Assembly (NCBI RefSeq): GCF_016545825.1
Contig: NC_052620.1
Location: 12,524,001 to 12,588,000 of the forward strand
Length of the DNA: 64,000 bases
Source of the DNA: Eucalyptus grandis
Lineage: Eukaryota > Streptophyta > Magnoliopsida > Myrtales > Myrtaceae
Reading direction: 5' to 3'
The notes beneath the pieces were generated by a model. It ran no database searches, was not told the DNA's origin, and worked only from the letters and a program-made list of their open reading frames with translations. How positions within the stretch are numbered: position 1 is the first letter of the stretch; every line of letters starts with the position of its first letter. Positions 1-12,800 of this stretch are shown here, piece by piece. Made by a program: the position numbers and the translations under genes.

Positions 1-740
1 TATTAACTTTCGCCATTTTACTTGAGTATCCAAACTTCTATTTGTTTAATCAAGTATCTTAACTTTCTCAATCTGGCTTAATGTGAGGTATTCATCAAAT
101 AAGTTGTCATGTCATGTGATTAAGCTCAAACACTCGCATACTCAACAAAGTTGAGCACAATCGATGATGTGGCTCCTCTCCTTGGTTAAACTCGTCTTGT
201 CTCTATTTAGGTGTTGGGCAATAAGAGTAGAGAGCTAATACCAACTAGGATGATTTTAGCCATCGAATACTAACTATGGACGTCAATGTGGATTATTATT
301 GTAGAAAAATTTCATATAAGGATTCGAAGTAAGGTCATTCCCTTAAAAGAAGATCCAATGTGAATATTGTTTTAACTAAGAGTTTAAAGTGGTCAATTCA
401 GCATCAAATAAGAACCTAACTCACCGGTTGGCGAATACTTGATTTTTCTGGGAGCCGGAGCAAGGTGTTTGAGTCCATAGACACAATATGATAAAGTTAT
501 AAAAAAAAAAAAAAAACTAGAAAAGCCACAAAAAAGGGCACAACTGTAGTTTTTGTCCACAATATTTGATTTTTCCGACGGCACAGCATGGTTGCCACGA
601 TCGACATTGCTAACCTGCCATGCGCCGACTAACCGCCGCACCATGTCGCCCACATTTCACCACCACCTCACAAGCCCAAGTGTAGCCTCAAGCATTGAGC
701 AAAGCCCCTTGCCTTTATCCTCTAAATCTGCCATATCATT
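1..740. other. Intergenic, no gene recognised
   Basis: AT-rich sequence with a 15-base A run near 500. Short open frames on both strands show no recognisable domain or splice context. I see nothing that supports a gene. Confidence 0.5.
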
Positions 741-1690
741 TTAAAAATTAGGTGGAAGCGAGAAAGCAGCTTTAACTCGGGCGATGAAGAACAAGGTCCA
801 ACAATTTTTTCGAAAAAGCTTGTAGAACTTGCGCTGGAAAGAGCTGCTGTTCGTGACCTCCTCATCCAAGAACAGAATCTTCAACAACGATGCTATCTGA
901 GATACACTAACCCACATGTTAATACTGAGAAAATTTAAAAATTTCAAAGGCAATTTAGCCTGTCAAAACTAAGGACAAACAGCAGAAGTCAACTCACGAT
1001 ATCATAAGCCTTCTTTCGCGCCATGTGTTGCGCCGTCGTAACTTGAGAATTGAGCATCTGAAAACCCCAAAACAACAACAACAACAACAACGAAGTCAGA
1101 AGGAAACCCAACGAATTCAGAGAACGCTCAGCTCAATCCAAACCATCAACCCCCGCAATGCCAAAACCCAAACACACCGAAAAACCAAACAAAGAGAGGA
1201 AGTCATCAACATCGTGGGCCCTGATCTTGCACGTTTCGCTTGGGGAGCTGGCTGGTGTAGCGGGCGATGCAATGAGGGACGACGAAAGGCGCGTCCTGCT
1301 GAGCGAGACCCACTCCAATGTTCGCACTCGCAGAATCTATAAAAGGTCGAGCAGGGGTTTTGTTAAGAGGATGGAAGTATTCAAAACAAAATAGCGACAG
1401 GTGGGAAGAGTACCAGGTTGATGACGACGAGATTGGAGCCTCTCTCCGAGATGAGCTGCGAAGGAATTGCCGTCTTCAAATAATCCTTGCGGTAAGAAAC
1501 ATAGGGAATTGCGAGAGATTCAGTGACGAAGGTCGACGACTCGAGAAGCTTCTCGTCCCAGCGTCTCTCGCGTTCTCTCAGAGCGAAAGAGAACTGACTG
1601 GCTAATTGAGATGGAAGCCGATGATGCCCCTGCGAGTGCGACGGCTCTTCTTGAATCGCGAACGAACGAGGCTTAAACACTAAACGTAGT
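741..1690 (-). other. Possible remnants of host-gene exons (unrecognised)
   Basis: Three patches on the minus strand have a protein-like composition. The patch at 1381-1680 reads as a charged stretch (ALRERERRWDEK and later ISERGSNLVV) without a starting ATG. A smaller one lies at 1133-1327, and one at 741-953 follows a possible acceptor. A TATATATAAATCC-type box sits near 1720 on the same strand. A CAA microsatellite lies at about 1072-1090. I do not recognise any family, frames differ between patches, and the plus strand also reads plausibly in places, so this may be a 5' region with no coding value. Confidence 0.2.
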
Positions 1691-4560
1691 TGAACTCTTG
1701 TGCTTTTGCCTGGATTTATATATAGTTTTGCTCTATAATTTAGTTGGAATTTTGAAAAAAAAAAGTATACAAGTTTAACAAAACTATTTATTTAAGACAT
1801 CAACACAGACGAAAATAAAATGGAAGTTTGTATTTCAGTTTAATTTTTGCGGTTGTTTTGATGTCATAATATCCAATATAAGGCTGTTCATGAGAGTACG
1901 CTAATTGAAATGCTAGTTGAGTTATTTTGTTTTTAGTATTTTTCTCGAGAGGAACCTCTGTGTGCGGAAGAATAGGAATGCATGTTGCATAAACTTTCTT
2001 AATTTTGGATTTCCAGTTTTTGCATTGTTTCTAATTTCAAATAGTCGCCATATTATTAATTATTGATTCGCAAGCTCTTCCAATGCATCAATCACATTTT
2101 TGCATGTAAGTGAAAAAACCAAATCTCGAGTGAGAAAAAAATGAAATAAATTTGGATTTTCTCTTGTTAAGAAATTAGTTTATTACCTACGATTTTCAAT
2201 AGATATATTTAAATAACTAATTGATCTATTTTTCATATTTCATCATGCTTTTATATTAAATATAATGTTTTGATAAATAAGCAAATATTTATGAGCTCTT
2301 TACATATCCTATAGTTTAATTAATCATGTTTGTTCATATAAAACGACAATGCACATGATTCAGACATGTCACGTGATCGCTGAAATCTATTTTATCCAAT
2401 TGTCTGACACGTGATGTGATGGTTAACCAAACATTTGTGAGCCCCAGCCATGACGACATAGTTGCAAAATATTGCACAACCATGGGGTCCCTGAGAGCCT
2501 CTTGGAGGAGGCGATCAACGGATCACGCAAGTCCTTCGAGTAGGAGACGGATGCCAAAAAAAAAAAAATTTACAAAGAGGGTCATAAAAAACAGCAACAC
2601 GGGACTTCATAATTTCCTTTTTTTTTTTTTTTTTTTTTTTTTTGCCAAAGGGACTTCATAATTCAGTCGCTGCTGACTAGAGGAACAGCATATTTTGCTT
2701 CATCACTTTCCGTTGCGTGTTTTTCACCTTTCGAAAAGGGAAAACTCAAGAGAAAGTTCACAAAGTGAATTGATAAAAGAGAGTTTGCAAAAAAATTACA
2801 GTAATTCATACAATTGCAGAGTAAATGGTTTTCAGTGTATGATACTTGATGGCCTTTTCTATCTTCTTGAACAAATCAAGGGCCAAACTAGCAAGCGTAC
2901 GAAACTTGAGTTATTCACTAGATGTTGAACACTCATGAAATGAAAGTGCCCGGTTACTTCGTTCAGCCAGCGAAGGCAATTGCTACCGCTGAATCTGTAC
3001 AAAGTTTCTCACCCGAATTTCACTACCAGTCATAGCATATAATCTTGCATCTAGTCTCAATCAATGATACGAATCAGTAAGATGATCCTCAATGACCGAT
3101 CATTTTCACCGATAGGAACATCGGAGGTGGTCGTTTTGTTCTTTTTGGGTGGAAAAAAAAGGTTGTTCCTCGATGGTTGACTTTATTTGCGTTCTAGTGG
3201 TAGCAGTAGCAAACTTTTGCACCTAAGTTGATACAAAATATCAACACCCTTTGTTGTATTCTCTAGGAATCCAGCTCCAGTTCAGTTTTCTAATGCATCG
3301 CAATATCTCTGGCAGAGAAATGCTCGAGTACTCAAAGCATGTGATGAGACTGGGCTCTCGTCTGTTTGAGCACTTACCAGAAGCCTAGGCCTCCACCACA
3401 CTTTTACAGCAGCTCTAGTTCAGTTTTCTAATGCATCGCAACATCTCGAGTAATGCTCAAGAGGATGGCCCCGCCCTATGAAACAATGCAAAGGCAAGTC
3501 CCCATCCTAACACGACTTTTCAACGCATGGACTCCAGAAAGAAAGCAAGAAGGGTTTTTCCTCTAATCAGTAACATCAGAACCACATCTTTTCGCAATTC
3601 AGCTTCTCATGTCCAAAGGCACATGATTGTTAAATTAGCTGCTCACAAAGCTCAGTACCTTAGTTTCAAAGGGTCCAATTTTAAATGATTTATAAAACTA
3701 TTGCAAGCCTTGGCATCAATCAAGGTTGTCCAAGATTCACCAAGTTGTCTGTTTCACTCATATGAACATTGAGATTTCTATATGCTTACTAGATCATATG
3801 GACCTAGCTCGTTAAAAAATAGTTATGTTTACCTGAGAAGTCCAGAAACTCACTTAAAAGTGATGACAAAGAGAGGTTTACAAACCAAAGATTCCTCTAC
3901 ATTTAGATTTCTGTAATTGCGGAGAAGTCAAGGGCTAAGACAACATTGAATCCTCCTGTCATCTATCATTGTTCAACTCTGTCCTAACAGTTTTGTTTTA
4001 ATAAATTGCAAAACTTTTGTACTAGCTGCCTGATCCCCTAAAGAATCATCCATTATTAGACAGCATTGTAATTTTCTCAGCAGGGCTAGCTCATAAGGTA
4101 TGACTTTCTTCTTCCATTTTTTATGAACCTCATAGTTCTAAAGTCAAACAGAACCTCGCAATGGATGTCATTGTTCTCTTCACTTCTCTTCTCTCAATCA
4201 ATCAGCTATAAAGAAGATGCACATATCATGCATTGACATTGTAATGTCTCCATAACACTCAAATCATAATCCAAATGTCTCCATAACATCGATCCATAAT
4301 CCAAACTCATCTCCAACAAAAATATACATTCATAGTGAAAAGTTGAGTGAGGAGGTTGTACCAGCAAGACGAGGAGGCAAATGTGGTCTTTGTTCTAGAC
4401 GTGCGACATAACGAGGAAGGTGGTGATGACTGGAGAGGGAGGGACGCTTTCTTTTTTGATAAATATTTGCACTGCCAATATACACTGAAGAGAAGATAAA
4501 TTAGTTAAACAATAAAGAAGGTAATATGGTTGAAAAAGGAACACTATTAATAGGTGATAT
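1691..4560. other. Intergenic, no gene; one short direct repeat
   Basis: AT-rich sequence without a convincing coding region. A direct repeat of about 40 bp occurs at 3271-3310 and 3410-3448 (shared core CAGTTTTCTAATGCATCGCA). A run of more than 20 T lies at about 2620-2643. The last 300 bp form the 3' flank of the minus-strand CNL gene that follows. Confidence 0.5.
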
Positions 4561-4601
4561 TAAGTCTTTTCTCGTACCTCTACTATGCTGATCGTTCCGA
4601 T

Positions 4602-7507
4602 TCATATCCCCTCCGGAATAAAGACCGGAACGTGCACATCTGTTAGGCAACTCTCTTCTAGATTGGGACAATTAATGATTCTCAGTTCCTTCAAGCATGT
4701 GAGGTTGCGTACCTCAGATGGTAAACGCTCTAATCTTGGACAATTAAATAATACAAGCTTTTTGAGCAAAGAGAAATTTCCAATCCATTCCGGCAAACTC
4801 CTCAGTTTCTTACATTCTGAAATCTCAAGAGATTGTAGAGTCGTGACATGTCGAATCCACTCGGGCAATGCCACCCAATCAATGCATGAGATTTTAAGAA
4901 CACGAAGTTTCGTAAGGAATTGCCATTCGATGCCTTGGTTGTCTTCTTGGCACAATAAAGCGAGTCCTTCACATCTCCGAATGGGGAGCAAGGAAAGGTC
5001 CTCCATGGCACCGGAGAGACCCCATTGGTTCCAACCATGAAGTCTCATGGACTCAAGATTACTGGCCAATAGAAGTAGAGTCTCAAGTATCGATGACACC
5101 AGATCCCTATCAGAAAGATCTAGATGCTTTAGTTTAGAGAAACGGATGAATGTGGATCCCATTGCTGGTTCTGATAGGCATTTTGAATTAGTCAACAATT
5201 GTTTTTCCAACATTTTCGTGCTATCTATCTTCAAGCATTCCACCTGGGTGAACGGTGGCTCGAAATTCAAGTCAGGACACCGCTTTATTTCCACGAATCG
5301 AAGTTTTGGGAAGGATGACTGTGGATTGTCTGACTGATCCTTTTGATATGCTTCCATTACTTGCCTTTTTTCCCACCATCCTATCAGGCCCTTGCAGTTG
5401 AAGAGGACTAAACTCTCAAGAGATGGGAAGAAGGGGCGTCTATTATTAGATTGCTCGAGGTCACTTGTCTGTTGAATAAACTTCAGGGCATGCAAGCCTG
5501 TGAGACTCAATGTCCTTAGGGAAGGGAGTTCACTTAGGGGTGGTAGGTGGCTTAGTGAGAAACACATTTGAATGGAGAGGTGCCTAAGATTGACCAATTT
5601 CCTCAAATCTCTCGGAAATATTTTAAGGTTCTCACATCTAAAGAGTTTAAGGAATTGCAAGTTCACTAAATCCGTGATTGAATCCGGCAAAATCTCAACA
5701 GATTGGTTTGTGAAAATATAAAGAAGCCTTAATTGCTTCAACTTTCCAAAGGAGGAAGGAGGGAGAGGAATATCCATTTTACACAAGCCCAACGCTCGAC
5801 AGTGTCTACACTTGGAGAAAAATTTGGGAGAGTTGAGTATAGAGGATTCACCTTTCAAATAGAGAAACGTTCGCAATTTGGATGTTTTGAGCAAGGACAA
5901 CAATTTCTCTTCAGAGAAAATCTTTGAAATAAGCGATACATGTCGAATTCTTCCATCATTATCTCCTTTAAAATTAACAATCTTGCATTCAACTCCAGCA
6001 ACTTTTTGGGCAAGATCGTGCATGAGATCATGCATCTTGAACAACAAGACCTCGCCATTGTCGTCTTTTCTTACAGCATCAAGGAATGACCTACATATTA
6101 GTTCTGACAAGTAATTGTCGGCGACCTCTTCAAGGTTGTCCTCCCATTGCATGACTCGATAAAGCCTTGTGCCACCCAAAGAGGCATCATCGTCTCCTTC
6201 TTGTAGATATGATCTTTTGGAAACAATGAGCAATATGCAAAACAATGTTTCAAGCATGATGGGAGATGATCGTAACTAAACTTGAGGACTTGCATAATTC
6301 CATTATCAACCGCATCAATTTCTGGTATTTCTGGAAGCTCCTTCACTCTATAACGGTTCCACTGATCTTCCTTTCTGCCGTACAGAAGGCTTCCTATAGT
6401 TCTAATGGCAAGGGGAACCCCGGCGCATTTTCTAACTATATCTCTTCCCATCTCCTCCAATCTCTGGTCTACCGATGCTTGCCTTTCTCCAAACGCCACT
6501 TCCCTAAATAGATCCCAAGACTTGTCTGTAGTTAGGCCTTCTAGATCATAGATAGCTGAGTTTTCATTTGTGACCTTTGCAACCGTGTGACTGCGAGTGG
6601 TTACAAGTATCTTGCTTCCCCATTTTCCACCCTTTAGCCAATCTCCAAGCGCCAACCATTTGAGCCGATCTTCATTCCACATGTCATCCAAAACAAGCAA
6701 ATATTTCTCCTTGCCTAGAGTCTCACGAAGAAGTCTCTGCAATTGGTCTAAGGGCTTATTCTCGTGATCTTGACAATTCGCTGATTTAAGAATTTCTTTG
6801 ATAATCAAATTCACATCAAAGACATCAGATACACACACCCACATCTTAAGATCGAAATGTTTTTCCACCTCCCCGTCGTTGTACACTAGTCGTGCAAGTG
6901 CGGTTTTCCAAGACCTCCTTTACCAACGATGGAAACAAATGACACCGTATCGCTACAGAAGGAATTAAACAAAAGTTGTTTGATCTTTTCTTTGTCCTTT
7001 TCCTACCAATTATTTGTTCGTCAGGTGTGGAAATTTCAAGTTTCTTTCCTCTCACAATGGCCATTGTTTCCTCACTCAGATGCTGCTCTAAATGGAACTT
7101 CTTATCATTTGCAATCCGATTCAGTCTCTTCCTAAGTTTCTGAATCTCATTAGCCACTTTGAGGCGGTGTACAAGCTGATTCGATTTAGAGAAGAAAACG
7201 CGTACCACTTTCGACATCTTGTTGCCGGGCATGACCTTCTGCCTCAGATCTTCGGTTGCGACATCGTCGAGCAATTCATATACGTCGTACAGCACGTCCC
7301 TGAGTCTCTCGAGCCAGAGCTTGACCTGGTGGTTGTGCCATTGCTGCTTCTCAGCATCCAAAAGTACAGCTCGGATGGTCTTGACAGTGTCCTTAAGACT
7401 GTCGAGCTCATCCCTTGCGCCTCGTACAAGTTGGATCTCTGAAAGGTATTGGAACCAGCGAGTTTCAGTATCTCGGTGGCGAGGTTGAAAAGCACTGCTT
7501 CTGCCAT
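4602..7507 (-). pseudogene. CC-NBS-LRR (CNL, RGA-type) disease resistance gene, frameshifted
   Basis: Intracellular immune receptor of the coiled-coil NBS-LRR class. On the minus strand the N terminus starts MAEAVLFNLATEILKLAG at 7507, as in Rx-N/RGA-type CNLs. The coiled-coil region includes DVLYDVYELLDDVATEDL (EDVID-like). NB-ARC motifs follow: P-loop GKGGLGK, kinase 2 YLLVLDDMW, RNBS-B GSKILVTTRS, GLPL as GVPLAI, and MHD as MHDLMHDL. About 12-15 LRRs end in PEGI and a stop at 4602. It looks like a single coding exon, the usual CNL layout. Four one-base losses break the frame, near 7443, 7003, 6905 (inside the P-loop) and 6131. Each lies in or beside a short homopolymer, so assembly error is possible for some. 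Domain content and length fit a full CNL of roughly 950 residues. The family call is sure; whether it is a true pseudogene is less so. Confidence 0.9.
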
Positions 7508-7559
7508 TTTGGATATGGTCTTTCTTTCTTCTTCTTCTTGTATGTGTGCTCAATGTCAC

Positions 7560-8890
7560 GGCTTGGAATTAACATTATCTCGTTGTAAGGAAGTGGGAGT
7601 GGAATTGACCGATAAGAATACAAGTGCGTGCCAGTGTTGGGTGGGGTGTGAAAGACGTGTGGGGTCCACGAAAAAAGGGACTACAGAAAGAAAGAGGAAA
7701 AACCAAAAGCCTAAAGGGTAAAAAAAAAAGAAAAAAGGTTGCCCTCGTTTAGAGAAAATTTCCTGTTTTTGTTTTATTTTCATTTGAACATGAAAATAGT
7801 ATTGAAAAAGCCTTTGGTCACGTGTTGAGGGCTGTTTCCAAACGAAAACCCAATTGCACTGAAATAATGAAAACTTGTAATAGCCTTCTTGTGTAGAAAT
7901 GAAATTTTTTATCCAAAAATGAAAGAAATAAGAGAATACTGATATTTAACATTAAAAAATGTTCTCATTTTTTATTATTATTTCTCTAAAAATTTGATAT
8001 TGCACATCGCTTAGTCTTTCTTATTTATTTATTTTTTAAAATTTTTGTATAGCACTTCTATAGATATCAATTCATGCAAATACCTTTTCGAAGTAAATTT
8101 TAAATTGTTTTATATACTTATATCAAGATATTTGAGGATCTTTAACTCCATAATTGCCTTTATACGGAAGAATACTTGTAAAATTTAGAGTTGCGAGACT
8201 TATCGAAATGATTAATTCTGGGGTCATCCATGTTTTGTGACAATAAAACCAAAGACATGATTTAGTGAATGATATCAGATGTGAACTCTAAATGTTTCGA
8301 TGACCTGATTAGTAAAGTAAATATAGATAACTAACAAATTAAGTTTCTCTTTTACGCATGGGGAATTGTTGCAACCTCCTTTTCTTTGGCGCTCAATATG
8401 TGCAGGTGCCGGTGAAGGCTAATAGTTTGATTAGGTTTATTAAGCTTAACCTAAACTCTCCCAAGCCCACTAATTCACGACTTAATGGTTTTATTTTTGA
8501 CCTATAAGTTAATTTTAAAGGGAGTCGCTACTAATCAATTTGAGGTGGGTCAATTGGAAACCCAAAAATATTGAGAGAAATATTGGCCCTGCGCAACTAG
8601 AAAAATTAGGATCGGGGACTTGATTACACTAGTTAATCATTAATGCCCTTTTGTACCTAATCTTGTTTACACCCTAATTTTTTTGGATTTTTGAGGGATT
8701 TTTCATGCATTCGTGGGGAATATTAAATTTTTTTAACATAAAAATATTTTTGATTTTTTTATCCTTTTTGAAAATATAAATTATTTTTTGGCTTTTTCGG
8801 ATTTTTGGGAAAACATAGAATATTTTTGGTTTTTTTTTTCTATTTTTAGAAAAATAAAGTATTTTTATTTTTAATTAAAACATTATTTTT
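7560..8890. other. Intergenic: 5' flank of the CNL gene, then AT-rich retroelement-like sequence
   Basis: The first 250 bp are upstream of the CNL start. The rest is very AT-rich with no coding region. The stretch around 8400-8700 (phrases such as a 'cccaagcccac' patch and an 'aatcaatttgaggtgggtcaa' patch) resembles internal non-coding parts of plant LTR elements, but no LTR pair or domain can be shown. Confidence 0.35.
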
Positions 8891-8899
8891 AATTACAAT

Positions 8900-9515
8900 A
8901 TTATAATAAAGCAACCCGGTCGGATCCCTCGGTTGAGATCGGCCAGTTCATCCACCCGTGGCCCGAGACGGGCATGCAAGTACGGGCTTGGCTCGGTATC
9001 CTTCTTCCTTTCTTTTTTGAAAAACAAACCCGGCCCAAATCAAATTAGCTCATTTTCCATTAGAGAAGGGTTTGGCCCAAGGATAAACCAGCCCACGCGT
9101 GCAGACCCGGCTCGGATGGAACCCTACCCGAACGACGACCCACATCCAACTCAATTTTGCAGCCGCAACCCGATTCCGACAAAACCCTACCCGAACGACG
9201 ACCCATGCCCGACCCACCCGACCAAGGCGTCCCTTTGCAAACCCAGCTTTCTCATGCTTTTGTTTCCGACGATCGTGGCGGCGAGGCAGCCGAGCTTGTC
9301 TTGGTCTCGAGCTCAGCCTCGACCGACATCGCCTCGGCCTCGCGCGGCCGGCCATCGTTGCCGATCACGTCACTCGTCGACACCGGTCACTAGAGATCCA
9401 ATCGCGGTTCTTGTGCTCACTTGGGATTTCTATCGAACGCCCGGAGGACGCTGCTTGAGAGGGGTAAGGTCGAGTCATTCGAGCTCGTTTGAGCTCGCGA
9501 CCGCTCTCTTTCTCG
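8900..9515 (-). other. Left half of an older promoter/LTR-like sequence split by the Copia insertion
   Basis: GC-richer than its surroundings, with a 25-30 bp motif containing ACCCTACCCGAACGACGACC repeated at about 9120 and 9190. It continues across the Copia target site at 15167. Read on the minus strand the joined sequence runs from a TATA-like box (15251-15262) through a GA-rich leader into this region, as an LTR R/U5 or a gene leader would. No coding domain is visible, so the identity is open. Confidence 0.35.
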
Positions 9516-9520
9516 CTTAC

Positions 9521-9795
9521 TATCGAATTCGAAGCAAGGGACGAAGCAAGGTACGGACGAGGAAGAGAAAAAGACCAAAGAACAGATTTGGGGAGAATTT
9601 CTCTTTTTATGTATATTTAGTCTATTGTCAATGTACATCACTTGAATAATTATACTACAAGGTGCATACTCATAAGGCAATGTAATATCATACATATCAA
9701 TCTAAATCAATCTACTTTTTAGATTGATTCTATAAAATCAAAATCGGATCAATTAGTATCCGAATATCCGAAGATCTTCTGCATATCTTCCAACA
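9521..9795 (-). repeat. 3' LTR of the Copia element
   Basis: 275 bp, matching the copy at 14902-15166. On the minus strand it begins TGTTGGAAGATATG directly after the polypurine tract. Its far end reads CA-type in the other copy (TGTCG on plus), mutated here to TATCG. It carries a 7-bp insertion relative to its partner. Confidence 0.93.
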
Positions 9796-9809
9796 CTCCC
9801 CCTCAAGCT
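9796..9809 (-). promoter_or_regulatory. Polypurine tract of the Copia element
   Basis: The minus strand reads CTTGAGGGGGAG immediately before the 3' LTR start TGTTGG. This is the standard plus-strand priming site of plant Copia elements. Confidence 0.85.
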
Positions 9810-12800
9810 GGTGGCTTGTAAATGTCCAAGACACCTAGCTTGCTTAATAGATATGCATGATGTCTTTGACACAAGGCTTTGGTAAACACATCTGCAGGCT
9901 GTTCAGCAGTTCCAATCCTTCTTGTCTCAATTGTTCCTTCTTGAATCTTCTCCCGAGTGAAATGACAATCCACTTCTATGTGCTTGGTTCTCTCATGCAT
10001 TACAGGATTCATTGCAAGCTTCAGGGCCGATTTGTTGTCGCAGTATAACCTTGTTGGACCTTTCAATCGTACTCCAAGGTCACTGAGCAAACCTCGTATC
10101 CACACAACTTCACACGTGGTTTTTGCCATGGCCCAATACTCTGCCTCAACTGACGATAGAGAAACTGTTGCTTGCTTCTTGGTTTTCCATGAGATAAGAG
10201 AATCTCCAAGCTTAATACATAAGCCAATTATGGATCTTCGACTCATAGGACACATCGCATAGTCCGCATCGTAATATGCTGTCATTTCCACATTGGATTT
10301 TCTAGATAAAAGTATTTCGAGTCCTGGACATCCCTTCAAATACTTGACGACCTTCAAAGCGGCATTCATGTGAGATTCTTTTGGTTTGTGCATGAATTGA
10401 CTCAGATTCTGCACCGCATATGATATATCAGGCCTGGTTATAGTTAGGTATATAAGCTTTCCAATGAGCTTTTGGTAACTCATCGGATCCCGTAGTATAG
10501 GATCATCCCAAGATGTTCCCTAGCACGATTTCTTGTAGTTAGCCCGGCGTTCTATTCGATTGGAATGATAGCTGGCCCGCACCCCGATAAACCGGCCTCG
10601 ATATAATCTCCAATACAAACTTCCTTTGACTGAGAGAAATTCCTTTGTGAGATCGTGCGATCTCAATCCCAAGAAAATATTTTGGTGCACCCAGATCCTT
10701 TATATGAAAAGTGGTATGCAAATATTTTTTAAGGCTCTCTACTGCAGCTTCATCGTTTCCCATGATAAGAATGTCATCTACATAAATCATCAGGTAGATA
10801 GATGACGTACCTTTGGTCCATGTAAACAAAGCATAATCATACTTTGATTGTTTGAAGTTTGCACTGGTGAGAGCATTGACAAATTTAGCATACCATTATC
10901 TGGAAGCCTGTTTTAGCCCATAAAGGGATTTACGGAGACGACATACTTTATCCTCCCCCTGTCTCCGTAAGCCTTGAGGAATGTCCATGTAAATTTCTTC
11001 ATCTAGATCACCATGAAAAGAGGCATTACGAACGTCCATTTAGTGTAACGACCAATCATGGATTGTTGCAACGGATAAGAATGATCGAACAGTGACATCT
11101 TTGGCAACTGGAGAAAAAGTTTCGTTATAGTCGACACCTTCTCGTTGTGTATACCCTTTCTCCACCAATCGAGCTTTGTATCGTTCAATGGATCCATCAG
11201 CTATATATTTTATTTTGTAGACCCACTTGCATCCTATGGATTTCCTATCCCTAGGAAGATTAATTATCTCCCATGTTTGATTATCGGCCAAAGCCTGTAA
11301 TTTTGCTGCCATCACCTTTTGCCACCGTGGGTCTTTGGATGCCTCATCATAACTAGACGGTTCTTTTTCATCAGATATACGACTAATGCAACATTTATGT
11401 TCCGACGAAAGTCTTTCAAAGGAAACATAAGAAGATGTCGAATAGTTAATACCTGGTCCATTAAGCGAGGCACATACATAATCTTTAGTCCACGTTGGTG
11501 GTCTCGTGGCTCTCTTCGAACGTCGTGGATGGTCCACTGGTGGTGGAGGAGATATTTCTGCAGCATTATTTTCTGCATGATTATCAGAATCATTCTCAAT
11601 ATTGGATGGAGCGGTGGGTATGCTTTCCAATGTCTCTGTCTGTGGTGACTCGATCAAATGATGGTGGGATGACTTGCCCCGGTGATGCAGCGAGAAAATA
11701 TTTAGGAGATAGATTGTCCTCAATTGGGGATTGATGTGAGCTGTTTGAGATATTCAAATCCCATGTGGTCTCCTGGAATGGAAAAATAGTTTCGTGAAAT
11801 ATGACATCCCTGCTCACGAAAAATTCCCCCGTCGATGGATCCAAAATGTAATACCCCTTATGTAGGTTAGGGTAACCCATAAAGATACCCCTCCTTGCAC
11901 ATGGACCCATTTTATCTCGAGGTCCCATAGTTGTAGCATAACATAAACAATCGAAAACTCGTAGATGATCTACTGCTGGTTTTTTTTTTTTTTCCATAAA
12001 GTAACTCAAAAGGTGACTTACCAGCTAATATCCGAGTAGGCATACGATTGATGAGGTAGGCTGTAGTAAGGACACAATCTCCCAATATGTTGCTGGTATG
12101 GATCCCTGAAACTTTAAGGCGCGTGCGACTTTTAGCAAGTGACGATGCTTACGTTCCACTACTCCATTCTGTTGTGGAGTATAAACGCAGGAGCTTTCAT
12201 GTAGAATGCCATGAACCAAGAAGATTGATTTGCATTCATGACTAAAAAACTCCTTCCCATTGTCAGTCCGTTCGCTGGATTGATTTCCCAAACTGATTTT
12301 TAGTCAAGATAATGAATGTCTTCAAATGAGATGGAACTTGTGCCTTTGATTGCATCAAGAATACCCATGTAGCTCAAGAGTGATCATCAACGATTGTGAG
12401 AAAATATCGTGAACCGTCACGATGTGCTGTGTGATATGGCCCCCAAACATCCACGTGAATTAAGGAAAGGACATCATTGGAACGTTTTGCATTGGAAGGG
12501 AAAGCTGCACGAGACTGTTTTGCTAGAGGGCAAACATGACAGTTAGGGTATGGGAAGAAGGCACCATGTCCCATTCGTGAATGCAAAAGAAAATCTTTAT
12601 CATTGGCAATGGCGTTACACATGACATTTTATTGAAAGGAATTGAATCATGATGACTTGAAGTGCTAGTCCAGAAATATAAACCTTTAGAAATATTACCC
12701 AAGCCCATCAGGTTTCCTAGTCGAAAGGGCCTGAAAAACGTGTCAGCATCAAAGAGTATTTGACAAGAGTTTTCTTTGTAGACTTTGGACACGGAAATGA

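Noticed and set aside
4585..5040. 151-codon open frame on plus
   Set aside because: It is the antisense shadow of the CNL LRR coding region, which has clear family motifs on minus.
8933..9649. 238-codon open frame on plus
   Set aside because: It runs into the Copia LTR, has no recognisable domain, and overlaps equally open frames on both strands in a GC-rich patch.
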